A stretch of 64,000 bases of DNA from Enterococcus sp. DIV0212c (GCF_017377505.1 NZ_JAFREN010000004.1:124001-188000), one strand, 5' to 3'. Shown: positions 11,520 to 21,511, numbered from the stretch's first letter. Translations and numbers: made by a program. Notes: a model not told the origin generated them from the sequence alone.

Positions 11520-11603
11520 CATTTACCCTCCAGTTGTTTCTATCTATTGTACCTTATCAGAAAATCCACGTCATTCATATAGGACTTTTAGCCGAAATTT
11601 TAA

Positions 11604-11647
11604 CAAAAAAAACATACTAAGAGTAGAGGGGAAACTTAGTATGTTTT
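11604..11647. terminator. Bidirectional terminator
   Basis: The arms aaaacatactaag and cttagtatgtttt form a perfect 13-bp stem flanked by A- and T-runs. It lies downstream of the small membrane protein gene. Confidence 0.8.
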
Positions 11648-11652
11648 AAACG

Positions 11653-11862
11653 TCATTCCAAAACAGCTACACCACTGTCAGCAATCGCTTTTCCAATAAA
11701 CAAAAAAACCCCATTCAAAAGTAAAACCGTCATATTCACACAAAAAAAGATAGATAGTTTTTCAATTCCTTGGATTTTTTCTTTTGTCCTAAGAATTAGA
11801 TATAAAATAAAGTTACTGCCATATGTAAAAATCGTCAGTACCATAATTAGCTCTATCAACAT
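11653..11862 (-). CDS. Small membrane protein, 69 aa, unknown function
   Basis: Two predicted membrane helices (IELIMVLTIFTYGSNFILYLIL and IFFCVNMTVLLLNGVFLFIG) are separated by a short basic loop (RTKEKIQGIEK). GGGGAG precedes the ATG at a proper distance and a strong terminator follows, so it looks like a real gene. I recognise no family. It lies upstream of the Bce-like system but is separated from it by the terminator. Confidence 0.55.
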   Translation of the reverse strand: MLIELIMVLTIFTYGSNFILYLILRTKEKIQGIEKLSIFFCVNMTVLLLNGVFLFIGKAIADSGVAVLE

Positions 11863-12772
11863 TTTTTTCTCCCCACAAATCCATTCATTTTTGTATCCAC
11901 TTTCATTTTACGCTAATAAATACTTTTTTTAAAGCAGGAATGATTGATTATCCTTATTTCTATAAACTCCCCTTAAAAATGAGTATCTTAGCAAAATAGA
12001 CTGCAGATTAAACCTATTTATCATTACTCTTTTGCTAATATTTTCTATCGAAGAATAGTATATTCTATTTTATTTCATCTTTTTAAATTGATACTATTCT
12101 ATAACTCTTCATATAGAACGAATAAATAAAGTAATTTTTTTCCAACACTTTATTGACCCTAAATGGGTTTTCCTATAAAATGGATGATAGATAGAAACGA
12201 ATAGGATAAAAAAAAAGCACTTCACAATTTAGCTACCAACTAAATCATGAAGCCCTGAACAGTCAGTGAACACCTGACCAATCAAGTTGCTTAAGCCAAT
12301 ATTTATACATTGACATCTTCCATTTTACTCAATTTTGACAGAAATTTCTAGAGGTTTACACTAGTTTTTTTCTGACATGGAAATGTTTGTGGTTATTTAT
12401 TGAACTTACAATGGCGTTGGATGTGTATCCAACGCCATTTTTTTATTTATTCGTTTCTATCTGGAAGGAACGCTTGCTTGCTTTTTTAAATCATAATATA
12501 TAACTGTCAACCAACCATTGACTATATTAAACGCTGATCCCAACCAGCCTTTTACCCATTCTCCTGGATGATTTAATTAGTAAGCAGCAATCCTTTTAAA
12601 ATAATAGTCAATTACTACTCCCAAGTATTCATTAAGAAAACACAATGAGAACAATCAATGTAACCTTTTTCAATACTTCCTTTTATACGAATATCATTGT
12701 TTGTATTTTCTTTATTGATGACTATTAAGACTGGAAATAAGCCTCGATGCTTATTTCCAGTTTATTTTTGTT
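11863..12772. other. 910-bp gene-poor, AT-rich stretch
   Basis: No reading frame with a ribosome-binding site and family resemblance was found. It contains a promoter-like pair and terminator that could delimit a short transcript (separate entry). Imperfect inverted segments around 12215-12260 (cttcac...ctaaatcatgaag) may be the remains of an insertion or of a structured RNA. Confidence 0.5.
12335..12446 (+). ncRNA. Candidate small RNA: promoter plus intrinsic terminator
   Basis: TTGACA (12335-12340), 16-bp spacer, TACACT (12357-12362). About 45 nt later a perfect 10-bp hairpin (ggcgttggat / atccaacgcc, 12413-12436) is followed by seven T. This would give an RNA of about 75 nt. It holds only an 8-codon open frame (ATGGAAATG...TGA) with no clear ribosome-binding site. 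The hairpin alone is certain as a + strand terminator. The transcript is inferred. Confidence 0.4.
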
Positions 12773-13057
12773 TTACTCGGAACAGCTAATTTTTATTGTC
12801 GGATCTTTTTCCAGATATAAAGATATCTCACTAAGAAATTTTTTTAAATGAGGTGTCTCGTTGTGTCTGTCTACCATAAGCCTATCTTGCCAATTCTCAA
12901 CAATAATAAACTGGTTTTGTTGGCTAACATTTTCAAAATGATCGTAAAATAGACAGCCTTCATCTTGTTGCGAAGCTGCTACCAATTCAGTTACAAATGC
13001 TATATAAGCTGCTCTTTTTTCTGGTCTAACTTGTAAAAAAACATTGATCGTAACCAT
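12773..13057 (-). CDS. Antibiotic biosynthesis monooxygenase (ABM/YgiN-like) domain protein
   Basis: A single ABM-fold protein of about 94 residues: MVTINVFLQVRPEKRAAYIAFV, then EEGCL-type QDEGCLFYDHFENV and FIIVENWQDR, with the family's ferredoxin-like alpha-beta pattern. Members act as quinol or small-aromatic oxygenases or as dimeric heme-binding proteins. The actual substrate is unknown. The start at 13057 has GGTGG 5-6 nt upstream and is better than the ATG three codons earlier. Confidence 0.85.
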   Translation of the reverse strand: MVTINVFLQVRPEKRAAYIAFVTELVAASQQDEGCLFYDHFENVSQQNQFIIVENWQDRLMVDRHNETPHLKKFLSEISLYLEKDPTIKISCSE

Positions 13058-13094
13058 AATTTCCACCTTTTTCTTATCTGCTATTTTAGCTTAA

Positions 13095-13583
13095 TTAACC
13101 AAAATATAGTTTTTTCAGTAACTTTACATCCCTATTTTCCGTTAAGTTAATAAAATACGGCTGTTGCCATTTTTGAGTGGTTGATGCATTTTTATTTAGT
13201 CCTGATACCCAGTCAGGATATACACGCAGTGCCATCTTCCCTGAACTTGTTTCACTGATTAAAATATTATTTTTAGCCAATATTGCTTTCGGAAATATAA
13301 ATTGCCCGACTTTTTCTTGATCAAAAATAGTAATAATTAATTTATCTGGTGCACTAGCTAAATCGTACGGTTTATTTTTATTTGCTTTGTCCTTTTCCCA
13401 AAACACAACAAAATAACCAAGCTTTTTAGGAGTTATTTTTGCCCTTCTACTACGAAATGACTGGCTGCCTATGGAAAAAGTTGCTCCCTCGTAGTCACTA
13501 TTTTGGGTTTCCAGATTCATGTTCTTAAAAGACTCATCACTAAATTCTTGTAATAGTTCAGATATAAATTTGATTGATTCCAT
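13095..13583 (-). CDS. MepB-like protein
   Basis: About 162 residues resembling the MepB family (the gene following mepA in the staphylococcal mepRAB operon). Conserved-looking stretches are YEGATFSIGSQSFRSRRAKITPKKLGYFVVFWEK and FPKAILAKNNILISE, with RVYPDW near the end. The biochemical role of MepB proteins is not established. Start chosen at 13583, with GGAG 6 nt upstream. It is apparently monocistronic, about 35 bp upstream of the ABM gene in the same direction, so the two may be co-transcribed. Confidence 0.75.
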   Translation of the reverse strand: MESIKFISELLQEFSDESFKNMNLETQNSDYEGATFSIGSQSFRSRRAKITPKKLGYFVVFWEKDKANKNKPYDLASAPDKLIITIFDQEKVGQFIFPKAILAKNNILISETSSGKMALRVYPDWVSGLNKNASTTQKWQQPYFINLTENRDVKLLKKLYFG

Positions 13584-13682
13584 CGCTAACTCCATTCATC
13601 TTTAGAATACTTAAAACTAAAACAAGATTTAATTACTTTAATAAATTTGTATCATGAAAAGTAACTTATTATTTGAACGTAG

Positions 13683-14582
13683 TTAGTCTTTCCAAATAAT
13701 CGGGATAAATGCTTTTCCAACAAAAGAATAATTTCCTTTACTAACTTCCCATTCAAACGAAAGTTGTTCTGTTCCATCAGTATAATTATCCTCTTGTTCT
13801 GAGGGGCTTACAAGATCAGTCCAAGTGAAGACATCTTTATTTTCAATTACAATATTATCAAAACTAGTATAAGAAATTTTTGCTCCATCAAATTGAGAAG
13901 AAAGCTGGATTGGAGAAACCATTTGATACTGAGTCATTCCTTTTTTTAGAACAATCGGCTGCATTTCACCTCTAGTCCTTATAGTAGCATTTTCTAAATT
14001 AAGCATATTATTTAAAGCTGTAATATCAACTAAAGCTAAATGCCCGTTACTCTTGTCTTCAATTTGGCTATGTCCATTCACCCTAGACTCCAAACCTAAC
14101 CATAATTCTTTAACCTTTGTTAACTTACTAAAAACATTTAAATTTGGAACACTTATATTTTGATCAATATTTAATATCTCTATCTCAGTTAAGTTAGACA
14201 ATGGACGCATATCAACAACTTTTCCCCCCTCTATATCAACTAGTTTGAGGTTTTTCATTTTTTGAACGCCTTCATAACTTCTCGTCAAAGAACTACTAAG
14301 TTCACCACCAAACGCAGTAACTATTGGCGCATAAATCTCTTTCATTATTCCGTACTTCTCGTATAAAGAAATTGCCTCTTGACGCTCCTGATCTGTATAC
14401 GGCCATTCTTTATCATCCATATAACGTAATTCATATCCGATACTCTTATTTCTTAAGGTTTCGTCCGCCAATCGAATATATTCATCTTTTGGGGGTGCTG
14501 CCATTGTAAACTCAGATTTTACTAGAAAAACTCCACCAATCAACAATATTCCTAGCATTGTTACAAATTTTCTTTTTTTCAT
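13683..14582 (-). CDS. Secreted leucine-rich-repeat (internalin-like) protein
   Basis: A signal peptide (MKKRKFVTMLGILLIGGVFLV...) with cleavage near AAPPKDE, then an internalin-type cap and a few LRR units (MKNLKLVDIEGGKVVDMRPLSNLTEIEILNI, FSKLTKVKELWL, LVDITALNNMLNLENATI), then a beta-rich C-terminal domain (from about residue 205) like the inter-repeat Ig-like region. No LPXTG sorting signal, GW or transmembrane anchor is seen, so it is probably released. At 299 residues it is shorter than typical enterococcal internalin-like proteins. The ligand is unknown. Confidence 0.75.
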   Translation of the reverse strand: MKKRKFVTMLGILLIGGVFLVKSEFTMAAPPKDEYIRLADETLRNKSIGYELRYMDDKEWPYTDQERQEAISLYEKYGIMKEIYAPIVTAFGGELSSSLTRSYEGVQKMKNLKLVDIEGGKVVDMRPLSNLTEIEILNIDQNISVPNLNVFSKLTKVKELWLGLESRVNGHSQIEDKSNGHLALVDITALNNMLNLENATIRTRGEMQPIVLKKGMTQYQMVSPIQLSSQFDGAKISYTSFDNIVIENKDVFTWTDLVSPSEQEDNYTDGTEQLSFEWEVSKGNYSFVGKAFIPIIWKD

Positions 14583-14954
14583 TTTCTCTATCTCCTTCTA
14601 CTAAATTGTAATAAAATAATGTCATCACTCTTTGATTATACATTAATTCTTTCAAAAAAAAAGTTAATTTCAGTTATTTTTCTATTAAAAACAAAGCGAA
14701 AAAAACTATTTTAAATAACTTTAAATAAATATAATTCTTTTTTCGAAATTTATTATTAGTTATTTAATTATTAGAAAAGAATTTAAATTCCCCTTTTTTA
14801 AATCCTTTAACAATTTTAATCCTTCCTACAAAAAAAAAGAGAGCTGACAGCCCTCTAAATTTTATTCTATCTACTCCAATTGCTTACTTTTTTACAGAAC
14901 TATTCCAATGAATTCTCCACAACAAGTCTAAACTTATATGTACTGCTGGAAGGA
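14583..14954. other. Very AT-rich intergenic region
   Basis: It contains poly-A and poly-T stretches and the hairpin at 14829-14856 (separate entry). No coding frame was found. Upstream of 14582 it presumably holds the promoter of the LRR gene, but no convincing -35/-10 pair stands out. Confidence 0.5.
14829..14856 (-). terminator. Terminator downstream of the 118-aa protein gene
   Basis: The stem agagggct/agctctct is followed by a run of nine T on the minus strand. It is about 100 bp past the stop of the gene at 14955. Confidence 0.6.
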
Positions 14955-15311
14955 TCAATGTATTCTTTGAGAAATCGACAATGCCTCATATTCTGGTAAA
15001 TCAAATATATATTTTTCTCTATGTGTCTTCTTATATTCTTGTTCAATCACTCGAATCGTTCCTAAAGCGTCGCCATCTTCCAATGCAGATCCGTTAAGAA
15101 TATAAAAAATAACTAGCGTGCATTTTTCATCAATAGCCATTAATTTGGGCAAAGTCATCGCTAAGGTATTAGGATTTATCTGCTCAACCAGACGATTTCC
15201 TTCATCTGTCAGTCCTTGATAGTAATTAATATATTCTTGTTCTACTTCGATTGTCTGATCCATCATCGCGATATATGTTTCTAATTGAATGTTCCATAAA
15301 AATGGTTCCAC
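14955..15311 (-). CDS. Hypothetical protein, 118 aa (possible DUF6508-type)
   Basis: A small, mostly helical, soluble and acidic protein with no signal peptide. Segments such as YYQGLTDEGNRLVEQINP and CTLVIFYILNGSALEDGDALGTIRVIEQ suggest a compact domain. The pattern recalls small conserved Firmicute proteins of unknown function such as DUF6508, but this is tentative. GGAGGA lies upstream of the ATG, so translation is likely. Confidence 0.5.
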   Translation of the reverse strand: MEPFLWNIQLETYIAMMDQTIEVEQEYINYYQGLTDEGNRLVEQINPNTLAMTLPKLMAIDEKCTLVIFYILNGSALEDGDALGTIRVIEQEYKKTHREKYIFDLPEYEALSISQRIH

Positions 15312-15519
15312 GATATTCTCCTCCTATTTTACAGCTATGGCAATCGAATGAAATACCGTTTTCTGTTCAAACGATGCAAACATCTCTGTCGAACAACCAT
15401 TCTAACGATTTTCTGTTGCCTACTATCTCCAATAAGATATCACAAAACAGTCTCATTTTTCTATTAAAACGATTATCATATTTAGAATAAAATTAGTACG
15501 TTTTTGTTTTAATGTACGA

Positions 15520-16329
15520 TTAATAGTAACGCTTGATAAACAATTCCACCTCACGCAATTGCTCAGATTCGATACGTTGTCTTTTGATGAAGTAAAAATT
15601 TCTTTGATAATCATCGGTTAACGGCTGCCAATTGATTTTTTCCGATACAGCTTTTTTTGAAATAAGCGATTGACCAATTCCCTGTTCTAAACAACGAACG
15701 ATCATTTCATTATTTTTGATGATCATTTTTTCTGGTTCTAAATTATGCTCTAAAAAATAATGCTCAGTATAATGAAAAACACCAGAATTCTCTTCTCGCA
15801 CTAACCACAAGGATTGGGAAAAATCGCCTGCATGCACTAGCTCATCTGATATAATTTTTTGGCGAATGATCGAATCAGTGATTAAAGGTTTCTCAATAAA
15901 CCCAAAATGTGCTTGATGTTTCTGAATTTTATCCAATACTTGTTCTGAATTATCCATATCCAATACAAAGGAAACTTCTGGAAATTGCCGAACCAGCTGT
16001 TCCATCAATTCAGGCAGATAATACACAGCAAATGTATTCGACGCAACAATTTTACACGTCTCTCTCGGCATCTCTTGTATACGCAACGCTTGCAAGACAT
16101 CTTCCCAATCATCTGATAAATTGAGCAAGTGATGATATAAAATATCAGCCTGCTTTGTTGCAATGATTTCCTGGCGTCCATTTCGAACAAACAGCTCGAT
16201 ATTCAACTCTTCTTCTAGTTGTTTGACTTGATTAGAGACAGCCGGTTGAGAAATAAATAAACGTTCGGCTGCTTTTGAAAAATTTTTTGTTTCGTAAACA
16301 GTACGGAATGTTTTCAGTAATTTAAACAT
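15520..16329 (-). CDS. LysR-family transcriptional regulator
   Basis: The N-terminal winged helix-turn-helix ([41 protein letters not shown]) is typical of LysR. The rest is the periplasmic-binding-protein-like effector domain. It is divergent from a YeiH-type membrane protein gene 106 bp away. In many bacteria a LysR regulator controls that exporter, which suggests the same here. The start at 16329 is preferred (GAAAGG 6 nt upstream) over the ATG five codons earlier. Confidence 0.88.
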   Translation of the reverse strand: MFKLLKTFRTVYETKNFSKAAERLFISQPAVSNQVKQLEEELNIELFVRNGRQEIIATKQADILYHHLLNLSDDWEDVLQALRIQEMPRETCKIVASNTFAVYYLPELMEQLVRQFPEVSFVLDMDNSEQVLDKIQKHQAHFGFIEKPLITDSIIRQKIISDELVHAGDFSQSLWLVREENSGVFHYTEHYFLEHNLEPEKMIIKNNEMIVRCLEQGIGQSLISKKAVSEKINWQPLTDDYQRNFYFIKRQRIESEQLREVELFIKRYY

Positions 16330-16435
16330 AGGTAGCCTTTCCATTCGTTTTGATTATAGATATTATTGTAACTATTTATTTCTCAAATGCAAATTATTTC
16401 GTTATACTAGACTCATAGATAAACAAGGAAAGAAG

Positions 16436-17482
16436 ATGAATGATTTAGTGGAAAATAATAATTCAAAACATTCTTATTTAACAAAGACCATGGTCATTTT
16501 ACCTGGATTGATTACGTCTTTTATCGTAGCAGTTATTAGTAAAATCGCAGCAATTTGGCTACCGACCCTAGGAGCTGCAACGATTGCTATTTTATTAGGA
16601 ATTTTACTGGGTAATACTTTTTTGAAAAATCCAGTTTTGGAAAAAGGAACGAAAGTTGCAGAAGGCAAGCTATTAGAATTTTCGGTTGTGTTATTAGGTG
16701 CAACCGTTACTTTTCAAACCATCGCTCAAATTGGTATCCCAGGCGGTATCTTTGTTCTTTTACAAATGAGTTTGACGATCGTTGCCTCTTATATACTTGG
16801 TAAAAAGATGCAGTTTTCAGATAATATGTCTTTGCTGATGGCTGGTGGAAATGCGGTCTGCGGTTCATCTGCAGTTGCTTCGATTGCCCCTGCCATTAAT
16901 GCAAAAGAAGAAGAAAAAGGTCAGATCATTACATTGGTCAATTTGCTAGGAACGATCCTAATGTTGCTGTTACCTATTATTGGCTCTCTTATTTATGGCA
17001 GTGACATTCTAACTAAAAGCGCCTTGATCGGCGGTATCCTACAATCTGTAGGACAAGTCGTAGCAAGTGCCAGTATGGTCAACGGAGAAGTTGTAGAGCT
17101 TGCTATGCTATTTAAAATCATGCGTATCATGCTGCTTGTGGTCGTTGTTTACTTCTTTGGTAGATTTAAACAACAAAGATCTTCTGTCACCTCAGCTGTA
17201 GAAGAAACACCTAAGAAAAAGAACTCTGCTTTACCTTGGTATGTAGTGGGATTTGTTTTATTTTGTGTGATCAATAGTCTAGTCCATTTACCAGCACAAT
17301 TAAGTGAAACGGCTCATTTCTTTAGTGGTTGGTTTGAAATTACCGCATTAGCTGCGATTGGCTTACGCTTAGATTTCCAAAAATTCTTCAAAGAAGGCAA
17401 ACGTTTCTTGATTTATGGATTATCAGTTGGCGTCATTCAAGTTATTTTGGCTATCGCGCTGATTGCTTTATTAAGAATTTAA
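16436..17482 (+). CDS. YeiH-family (UPF0324) putative sulfate exporter
   Basis: A membrane protein of 348 residues with about ten helices. Family features are [35 protein letters not shown] and [18 protein letters not shown] with a conserved Cys. The last helices read [20 protein letters not shown]. The family is annotated as a putative sulfate or sulfur-compound exporter, with limited biochemistry. It is divergent from the LysR regulator, which probably controls it. A TATACT -10-like box lies about 35 bp upstream of the ATG. Confidence 0.85.
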   Translation: MNDLVENNNSKHSYLTKTMVILPGLITSFIVAVISKIAAIWLPTLGAATIAILLGILLGNTFLKNPVLEKGTKVAEGKLLEFSVVLLGATVTFQTIAQIGIPGGIFVLLQMSLTIVASYILGKKMQFSDNMSLLMAGGNAVCGSSAVASIAPAINAKEEEKGQIITLVNLLGTILMLLLPIIGSLIYGSDILTKSALIGGILQSVGQVVASASMVNGEVVELAMLFKIMRIMLLVVVVYFFGRFKQQRSSVTSAVEETPKKKNSALPWYVVGFVLFCVINSLVHLPAQLSETAHFFSGWFEITALAAIGLRLDFQKFFKEGKRFLIYGLSVGVIQVILAIALIALLRI

Positions 17483-17491
17483 TTTAAACTC

Positions 17492-17531
17492 AAAAAAAGG
17501 TCACTCAAATTTTCGTTGAGTGACCTTTTTT
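17492..17531. terminator. Bidirectional terminator between convergent genes
   Basis: The arms aaaaaaaggtcactcaa and ttgagtgacctttttt form a perfect stem with A/T tails on both sides. It serves the yeiH-like gene and the convergent psiE gene. Confidence 0.9.
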
Positions 17532-17537
17532 CTGATT

Positions 17538-17990
17538 TTATTTATCTGTTTTTTGACTATCATCTGTATGAGATTTAAATCCCACATACGATTTATTCCC
17601 ACTTAAATTAAGCACAAACAACACAATAACCAGTGATAAAATCGATACGGATAATAATAATGTTTGGACCGCATCACCATGCAATACCATTAGCTGTCTT
17701 AAAATAGCCGTAATACAAATCAGAATCAAATATCTGATTGGGATATGATGACCTTCTTGAATATAGCGAATGACCATCATAATAAACTCAAATAACATGA
17801 AAAATGCCACAACTTCTTGCATTACGATCGATAAGTTTTTAGGTGTCATTGGCTTGTTGATAAATGTACTGATATCAATCAATTGACGAATCATAAAAAT
17901 TAAAATTAGTAAGGCAAGTACGCCTAAAACAATATCCAACGCCCAATTGACGTATTTTTTCATTATTCCAAATCTCTGTTCCTCTTTCAT
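17538..17990 (-). CDS. psiE: PsiE-family phosphate-starvation-inducible membrane protein
   Basis: About 150 residues with four predicted helices (LDIVLGVLALLILIFMI, IVMQEVVAFFMLFEFIMMVI, IPIRYLILICITAILRQLMV, LLLSVSILSLVIVLFVLNLS), the pattern of the PsiE family. The role is unknown beyond phosphate-starvation induction in Escherichia coli. The start at 17990 (MKEEQRFG) has GGGAG 6-7 nt upstream. An ATG seven codons earlier lacks a site. Confidence 0.8.
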   Translation of the reverse strand: MKEEQRFGIMKKYVNWALDIVLGVLALLILIFMIRQLIDISTFINKPMTPKNLSIVMQEVVAFFMLFEFIMMVIRYIQEGHHIPIRYLILICITAILRQLMVLHGDAVQTLLLSVSILSLVIVLFVLNLSGNKSYVGFKSHTDDSQKTDK

Positions 17991-18252
17991 TTTTTTCTCC
18001 CTTCGTTTCAATGCAGTTGCATCGGTCTATCCAAAGACGTTTGCTACTCTTTCATTATAAGAATAATATAACATTTTTTTAAGATGATGTAAAAATCTAA
18101 ATCTGGAAGAAAGCCACTTATGTCAATCACTTAGGATCTTTTTTCACGAACTCAACGTAAAAAGTCTGAATGAAAAATAAAACTAAAGTCCCAATCTTTT
18201 GTAAATTACGTATGTTATTTTTGAATTAGAAAAAGTTTGAGGGAATTTATTT

Positions 18253-18982
18253 ATGAACAAGAAATTAGACGCGTTTCACTTGAAAGTTATTGCAATTGTT
18301 GCTATGTTACTTAATCACATAGGCAGTGGATTTGGATTGTCCGAGTATTCAGATCAGTTATTTTTCTTTACTGAATTTATTGGTAAATTGACGTTTCCGA
18401 TCATGGCTTATTTATTAGTTGAGGGATTTCATTATACGCGAAATGTTAAAAAAATATGCTGCTCGGCTCGCCTTTTTCTGGATCGTTTCGATTTATCCAT
18501 TTCATGCCTTGTTTTATCCAGATTCTCTTTTTAGTCCGATGGAATTAGTTAATAATATCTTCTTTACACTTTTAATAGGGCTTATTTTGATTACGTTATA
18601 TGATAAAACTAAAAATACGGCTCTCCACATTTTGTTAGTTATTGTCTTTTCACTTGCAACAATTATGTCTGACTGGAATTTAATTGGCGTCTTGATCATT
18701 TTTGGATTTTATCGTATTCAAAATGTTAAACTTAAGAAAATTCTGCCACCAGTCTATGCTGCTGCATTTTTATTTTTATTAATGTTGCTTGTTTACTTGA
18801 TTTCGCCTAGTTCAGTTCCTTGGTATGAACTTCTATCTGGTCTTGGTATTTTAGGAACCATTCCGTTACTTTTAAATTATAATGGCAAACGGGGCTACTC
18901 TCCAAATTGGGTCAAATGGGGCTTCTATTTATTCTATCCACTGCACATGATTGTACTGATCTTAATCCGTGGAATGATATAA
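18253..18982 (+). pseudogene. TraX-family membrane protein, interrupted by a frameshift in an A7 tract
   Basis: The first frame (18253-18534) starts MNKKLDAFHLKVIAIVAMLLNHIG and runs through LVEGFHYTRNVKK, the TraX/acyltransferase-like N-terminus. The rest (KKYAARLAFFWIVSIYPFHAL ... LFYPLHMIVLILIRGMI) is in the next frame up to 18982. The switch lies in a run of seven A (18448-18454); six would rejoin the frames. TraX proteins are multi-helix membrane proteins. The pilin N-acetylase role is known only for F-plasmid TraX. It may be a real loss, slippage-based phase variation or a sequencing error in a homopolymer. Conservation on both sides suggests a recent event. Confidence 0.75.
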
Positions 18983-19011
18983 GCTTTTATCTGTTTTGTA
19001 ATCATTACTGT

Positions 19012-19053
19012 GTTCAAATCATTGTGGTTCCAATGATTTGAACGCAATGATGA
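19012..19053 (+). terminator. Terminator after traX
   Basis: A perfect 12-bp stem (gttcaaatcatt / aatgatttgaac, 19012-19043) is followed shortly by a T-run. Confidence 0.7.
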
Positions 19054-19216
19054 TTTTTTGTTAGTAATCATCGTATTAAAAATAAATCACTCTTTTTATC
19101 TAAATAAAACGACTTCACTCTATTGATTTTAGTAAAACCATACTATAGAATAAATTTATAGATCTTTTTATTGCTTAAATTGTAAGGGGTTTCATAAAAA
19201 TCAAAGGAGGAACATC

Positions 19217-20530
19217 ATGAATACTTTTTTAGATAAGCTACAAGCAAAGTTAGGTCCCATCGCTTATAAACTTGATTCCAATCGTTATCTTTCAGCAATC
19301 AAAAACGGTTTTTTTGTCGCAATGCCATTATTGATCATTGGCTCTATGTTTTTATTAGTCACACAATTGCCGATAGAACCTTATACTAATTTTATGGCGT
19401 CCATTTTAGGTGAAAACTGGATGTCTCTATTTCTACAAGTCAATGATATGACCATGAACGCGATGACCTTATTTGTAATTTTAGGGATTGCTAGTGAGAT
19501 GGCAAAATATTATGCTGTCGATCGAGGTTCGACCCAGGCAATTGCCCTTGTTGCTTTTTTAGTACTAACGCCGATCACCTCAACGGATGACGGTTCATTT
19601 CTGCCATTAGGAAACTTTGGTGCCTCAGGTTTATTTGTCGGTATGATCACAGCTATTCTAGCTACTGAAATTTTCCGTTGGGTCGTGCAAAAAGGCTGGA
19701 CGATCAAAATGCCTGATTCTGTTCCTTCTAACGTTGCAAAATCTTTTTCAGCGCTGATTCCTGGATTTTTCGTGGTAATTGCATTTAATCTGATTCGGAT
19801 TGGTTTTACCTTCACCTCTTATGAAACGGCTCAAAATTTTATTTTTGAGGTGCTGCAAACGCCACTCTTAGCTTTAGGCAGTTCACTTCCAGCAACATTG
19901 ATTATCTTACTATTTGAAGCATTGTTGTGGTCATTTGGGATTCATGGGGCAAATATCGTCGGCGCTGTAATGCAGCCAATTTGGATCGCACTCACTGTAG
20001 AAAATGCCCAAGCGTTTGCTACAGGTGAAAAACTCCCCAATATCGTGAACTATCAATTTTATAGTAACTTTGTCAAACTTGGTGGATCGAGCGCAACCAT
20101 TGGCTTAGCTATCGCTTGTCTATTTTTCGCAAAATCTTCTCAGTTTAAAACTTTAGGCAAATTATCCTTTGCACCAGCCATTTTCAATATCAATGAACCT
20201 TTAGTTTTTGGAATTCCAATCGTGTTAAATCCAATGATGCTGATTCCTTTTATTATTGCACCACTTTTGATGTGTCTTTTGGCTTATACTGCAATGGCAA
20301 CCGGAATTGTTCCCTTAGCAAATGGTGTGAATTTACCTTGGACCATGCCGCCTGTCATTGCAGGATTGATGGTCAGCGGTTGGCGAGGAGCTCTTTTACA
20401 AATCGTGCAAATTTTACTGAGCTTTGGGTTGTATTATCCATTTTTTAAGATGGAAGATTCAAAAGCCTATAAGATTGAAATGGAAGGAGAAGCAGCCTAC
20501 GACAAGGATATCGCTGCTGAAGTTGGATAA
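19217..20530 (+). CDS. PTS lactose/cellobiose-family IIC permease (CelB-like)
   Basis: A 437-residue membrane subunit of a phosphotransferase system for beta-glucosides or chitobiose. The N-terminus MNTFLDKLQAKLGPIAYKLDSNRYLSAIKNGFF and the signature FAPAIFNINEPLVFGIPIVLNPMMLIPF, which contains the conserved NEP substrate motif, mark the IIC of the Lac family. It has strong AAAGGAGG spacing. No IIA, IIB or hydrolase gene is adjacent, so it must share cytosolic subunits with another system. It is a single-gene unit ending at the terminator at 20548. Confidence 0.92.
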   Translation: MNTFLDKLQAKLGPIAYKLDSNRYLSAIKNGFFVAMPLLIIGSMFLLVTQLPIEPYTNFMASILGENWMSLFLQVNDMTMNAMTLFVILGIASEMAKYYAVDRGSTQAIALVAFLVLTPITSTDDGSFLPLGNFGASGLFVGMITAILATEIFRWVVQKGWTIKMPDSVPSNVAKSFSALIPGFFVVIAFNLIRIGFTFTSYETAQNFIFEVLQTPLLALGSSLPATLIILLFEALLWSFGIHGANIVGAVMQPIWIALTVENAQAFATGEKLPNIVNYQFYSNFVKLGGSSATIGLAIACLFFAKSSQFKTLGKLSFAPAIFNINEPLVFGIPIVLNPMMLIPFIIAPLLMCLLAYTAMATGIVPLANGVNLPWTMPPVIAGLMVSGWRGALLQIVQILLSFGLYYPFFKMEDSKAYKIEMEGEAAYDKDIAAEVG

Positions 20531-20547
20531 AAACTTTAGATACATAT

Positions 20548-20587
20548 AAAAAAGAGCGAAAATCAGTAACGGTTTTCGCTCTTTTTT
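20548..20587 (+). terminator. Terminator after the PTS IIC gene
   Basis: The arms aaaaaagagcgaaaa and ttttcgctctttttt flank a short loop. It is symmetrical enough to work in both directions. Confidence 0.85.
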
Positions 20588-20628
20588 GTATGACTATTTT
20601 TTTCGGCTATGTTTATTTTTCTCTTTTA

Positions 20629-21297
20629 TTAAATCATGCCAAATGCTATTGCTATTGCTCCAAAAATATTATTTAAAAAGTGGATTGACATGCTGATTTC
20701 TAAACGTTGTGTTTTGTAATATGCCATAGATAAGATCAAACCCATTGACGCATAAATCAAAAAACTAACTAGGTTGGTCGGTCCATGGATCAAGCCAAAT
20801 ACAATAGAGCTTACTGCAACTCCAATAAGAGGGAATTTTTTCAACCAAAACCCGATAATTCCTCCTCTAAAGACGATTTCTTCCATAATTGGTGCAGAAA
20901 TACCTATCAATAATATAATCAACAAGGGATTTTCCCCAGTAAACATCATTTGAATTGCAGCATCATTTGCTGTAGACTCCGAGCCTTGATTGTTTAATAA
21001 AAGAGTTCCTACAATAGCAACAATTCTCGCTAAGACAAACCCTCCCACAATAATTCCCACATTTTTTAGTGTAAGAAAATCAAATTTAATCGTCAAAAAA
21101 CCTAATTTTTTCCCTAAAAATATCAACAGCCAAATATTTCCAATAACCAATAGTATTAACACTATTGATGCAACTAATGACAATGTAGCTTCACCCATTC
21201 CAAGTGAAAATCCTTTCGCTACTCCAAACAATGTCATACTAATTTGACTTAATAAAAACAAACCAACTACAATAAAAAAATTTTTAACATACGCCAT
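20629..21297 (-). CDS. CPBP-family intramembrane metalloprotease (CAAX/Abi-like)
   Basis: A 222-residue membrane protein with about six to seven helices. Catalytic motif 1 is EEIVFRGGIIG (Glu-Glu and Arg), motif 2 is FGLIHG with the His, and motif 3 is SIHFLNN. Members act as CAAX-type proteases. In lactic-acid bacteria they are often linked to bacteriocin maturation or self-immunity. There is no bacteriocin gene adjacent. It is the last chromosomal gene before the composite island. Confidence 0.85.
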   Translation of the reverse strand: MAYVKNFFIVVGLFLLSQISMTLFGVAKGFSLGMGEATLSLVASIVLILLVIGNIWLLIFLGKKLGFLTIKFDFLTLKNVGIIVGGFVLARIVAIVGTLLLNNQGSESTANDAAIQMMFTGENPLLIILLIGISAPIMEEIVFRGGIIGFWLKKFPLIGVAVSSIVFGLIHGPTNLVSFLIYASMGLILSMAYYKTQRLEISMSIHFLNNIFGAIAIAFGMI

Positions 21298-21461
21298 TTT
21301 ATTATTCTCCTTCTTATATAAAATAATATGATATATTTCTCTTTTATAATAGCAAACTACAAGTAGATAGTAAAATGCTCTTGTGTGTAAAAAATATGTA
21401 CACTTGTTGTATAGTAAAAAAGTTCCTTTCAGTGAAGAAAGAAACGTTTCATTTAAATAAT

Positions 21462-21511
21462 TATTTTGTTAACGCACCTTTAACTTGTTTAGTTGAGATT
21501 TAGTGTATCAT
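21462..21511. repeat. Degenerate outer attachment-site-like repeat of the island
   Basis: It aligns without gaps to 24307-24356. After a shared AACGC, 28 of 36 positions match by eye, including agttgagat-tagtgt-tcat. The segment resembles the last codons of rplT plus an adjoining element arm. The reading is that this is the far (left) att site of a first integrated element. It is weaker than the 195-bp repeat pair, so moderate certainty only. The rest of the 21298-21651 gap shows nothing else recognisable. Confidence 0.45.
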
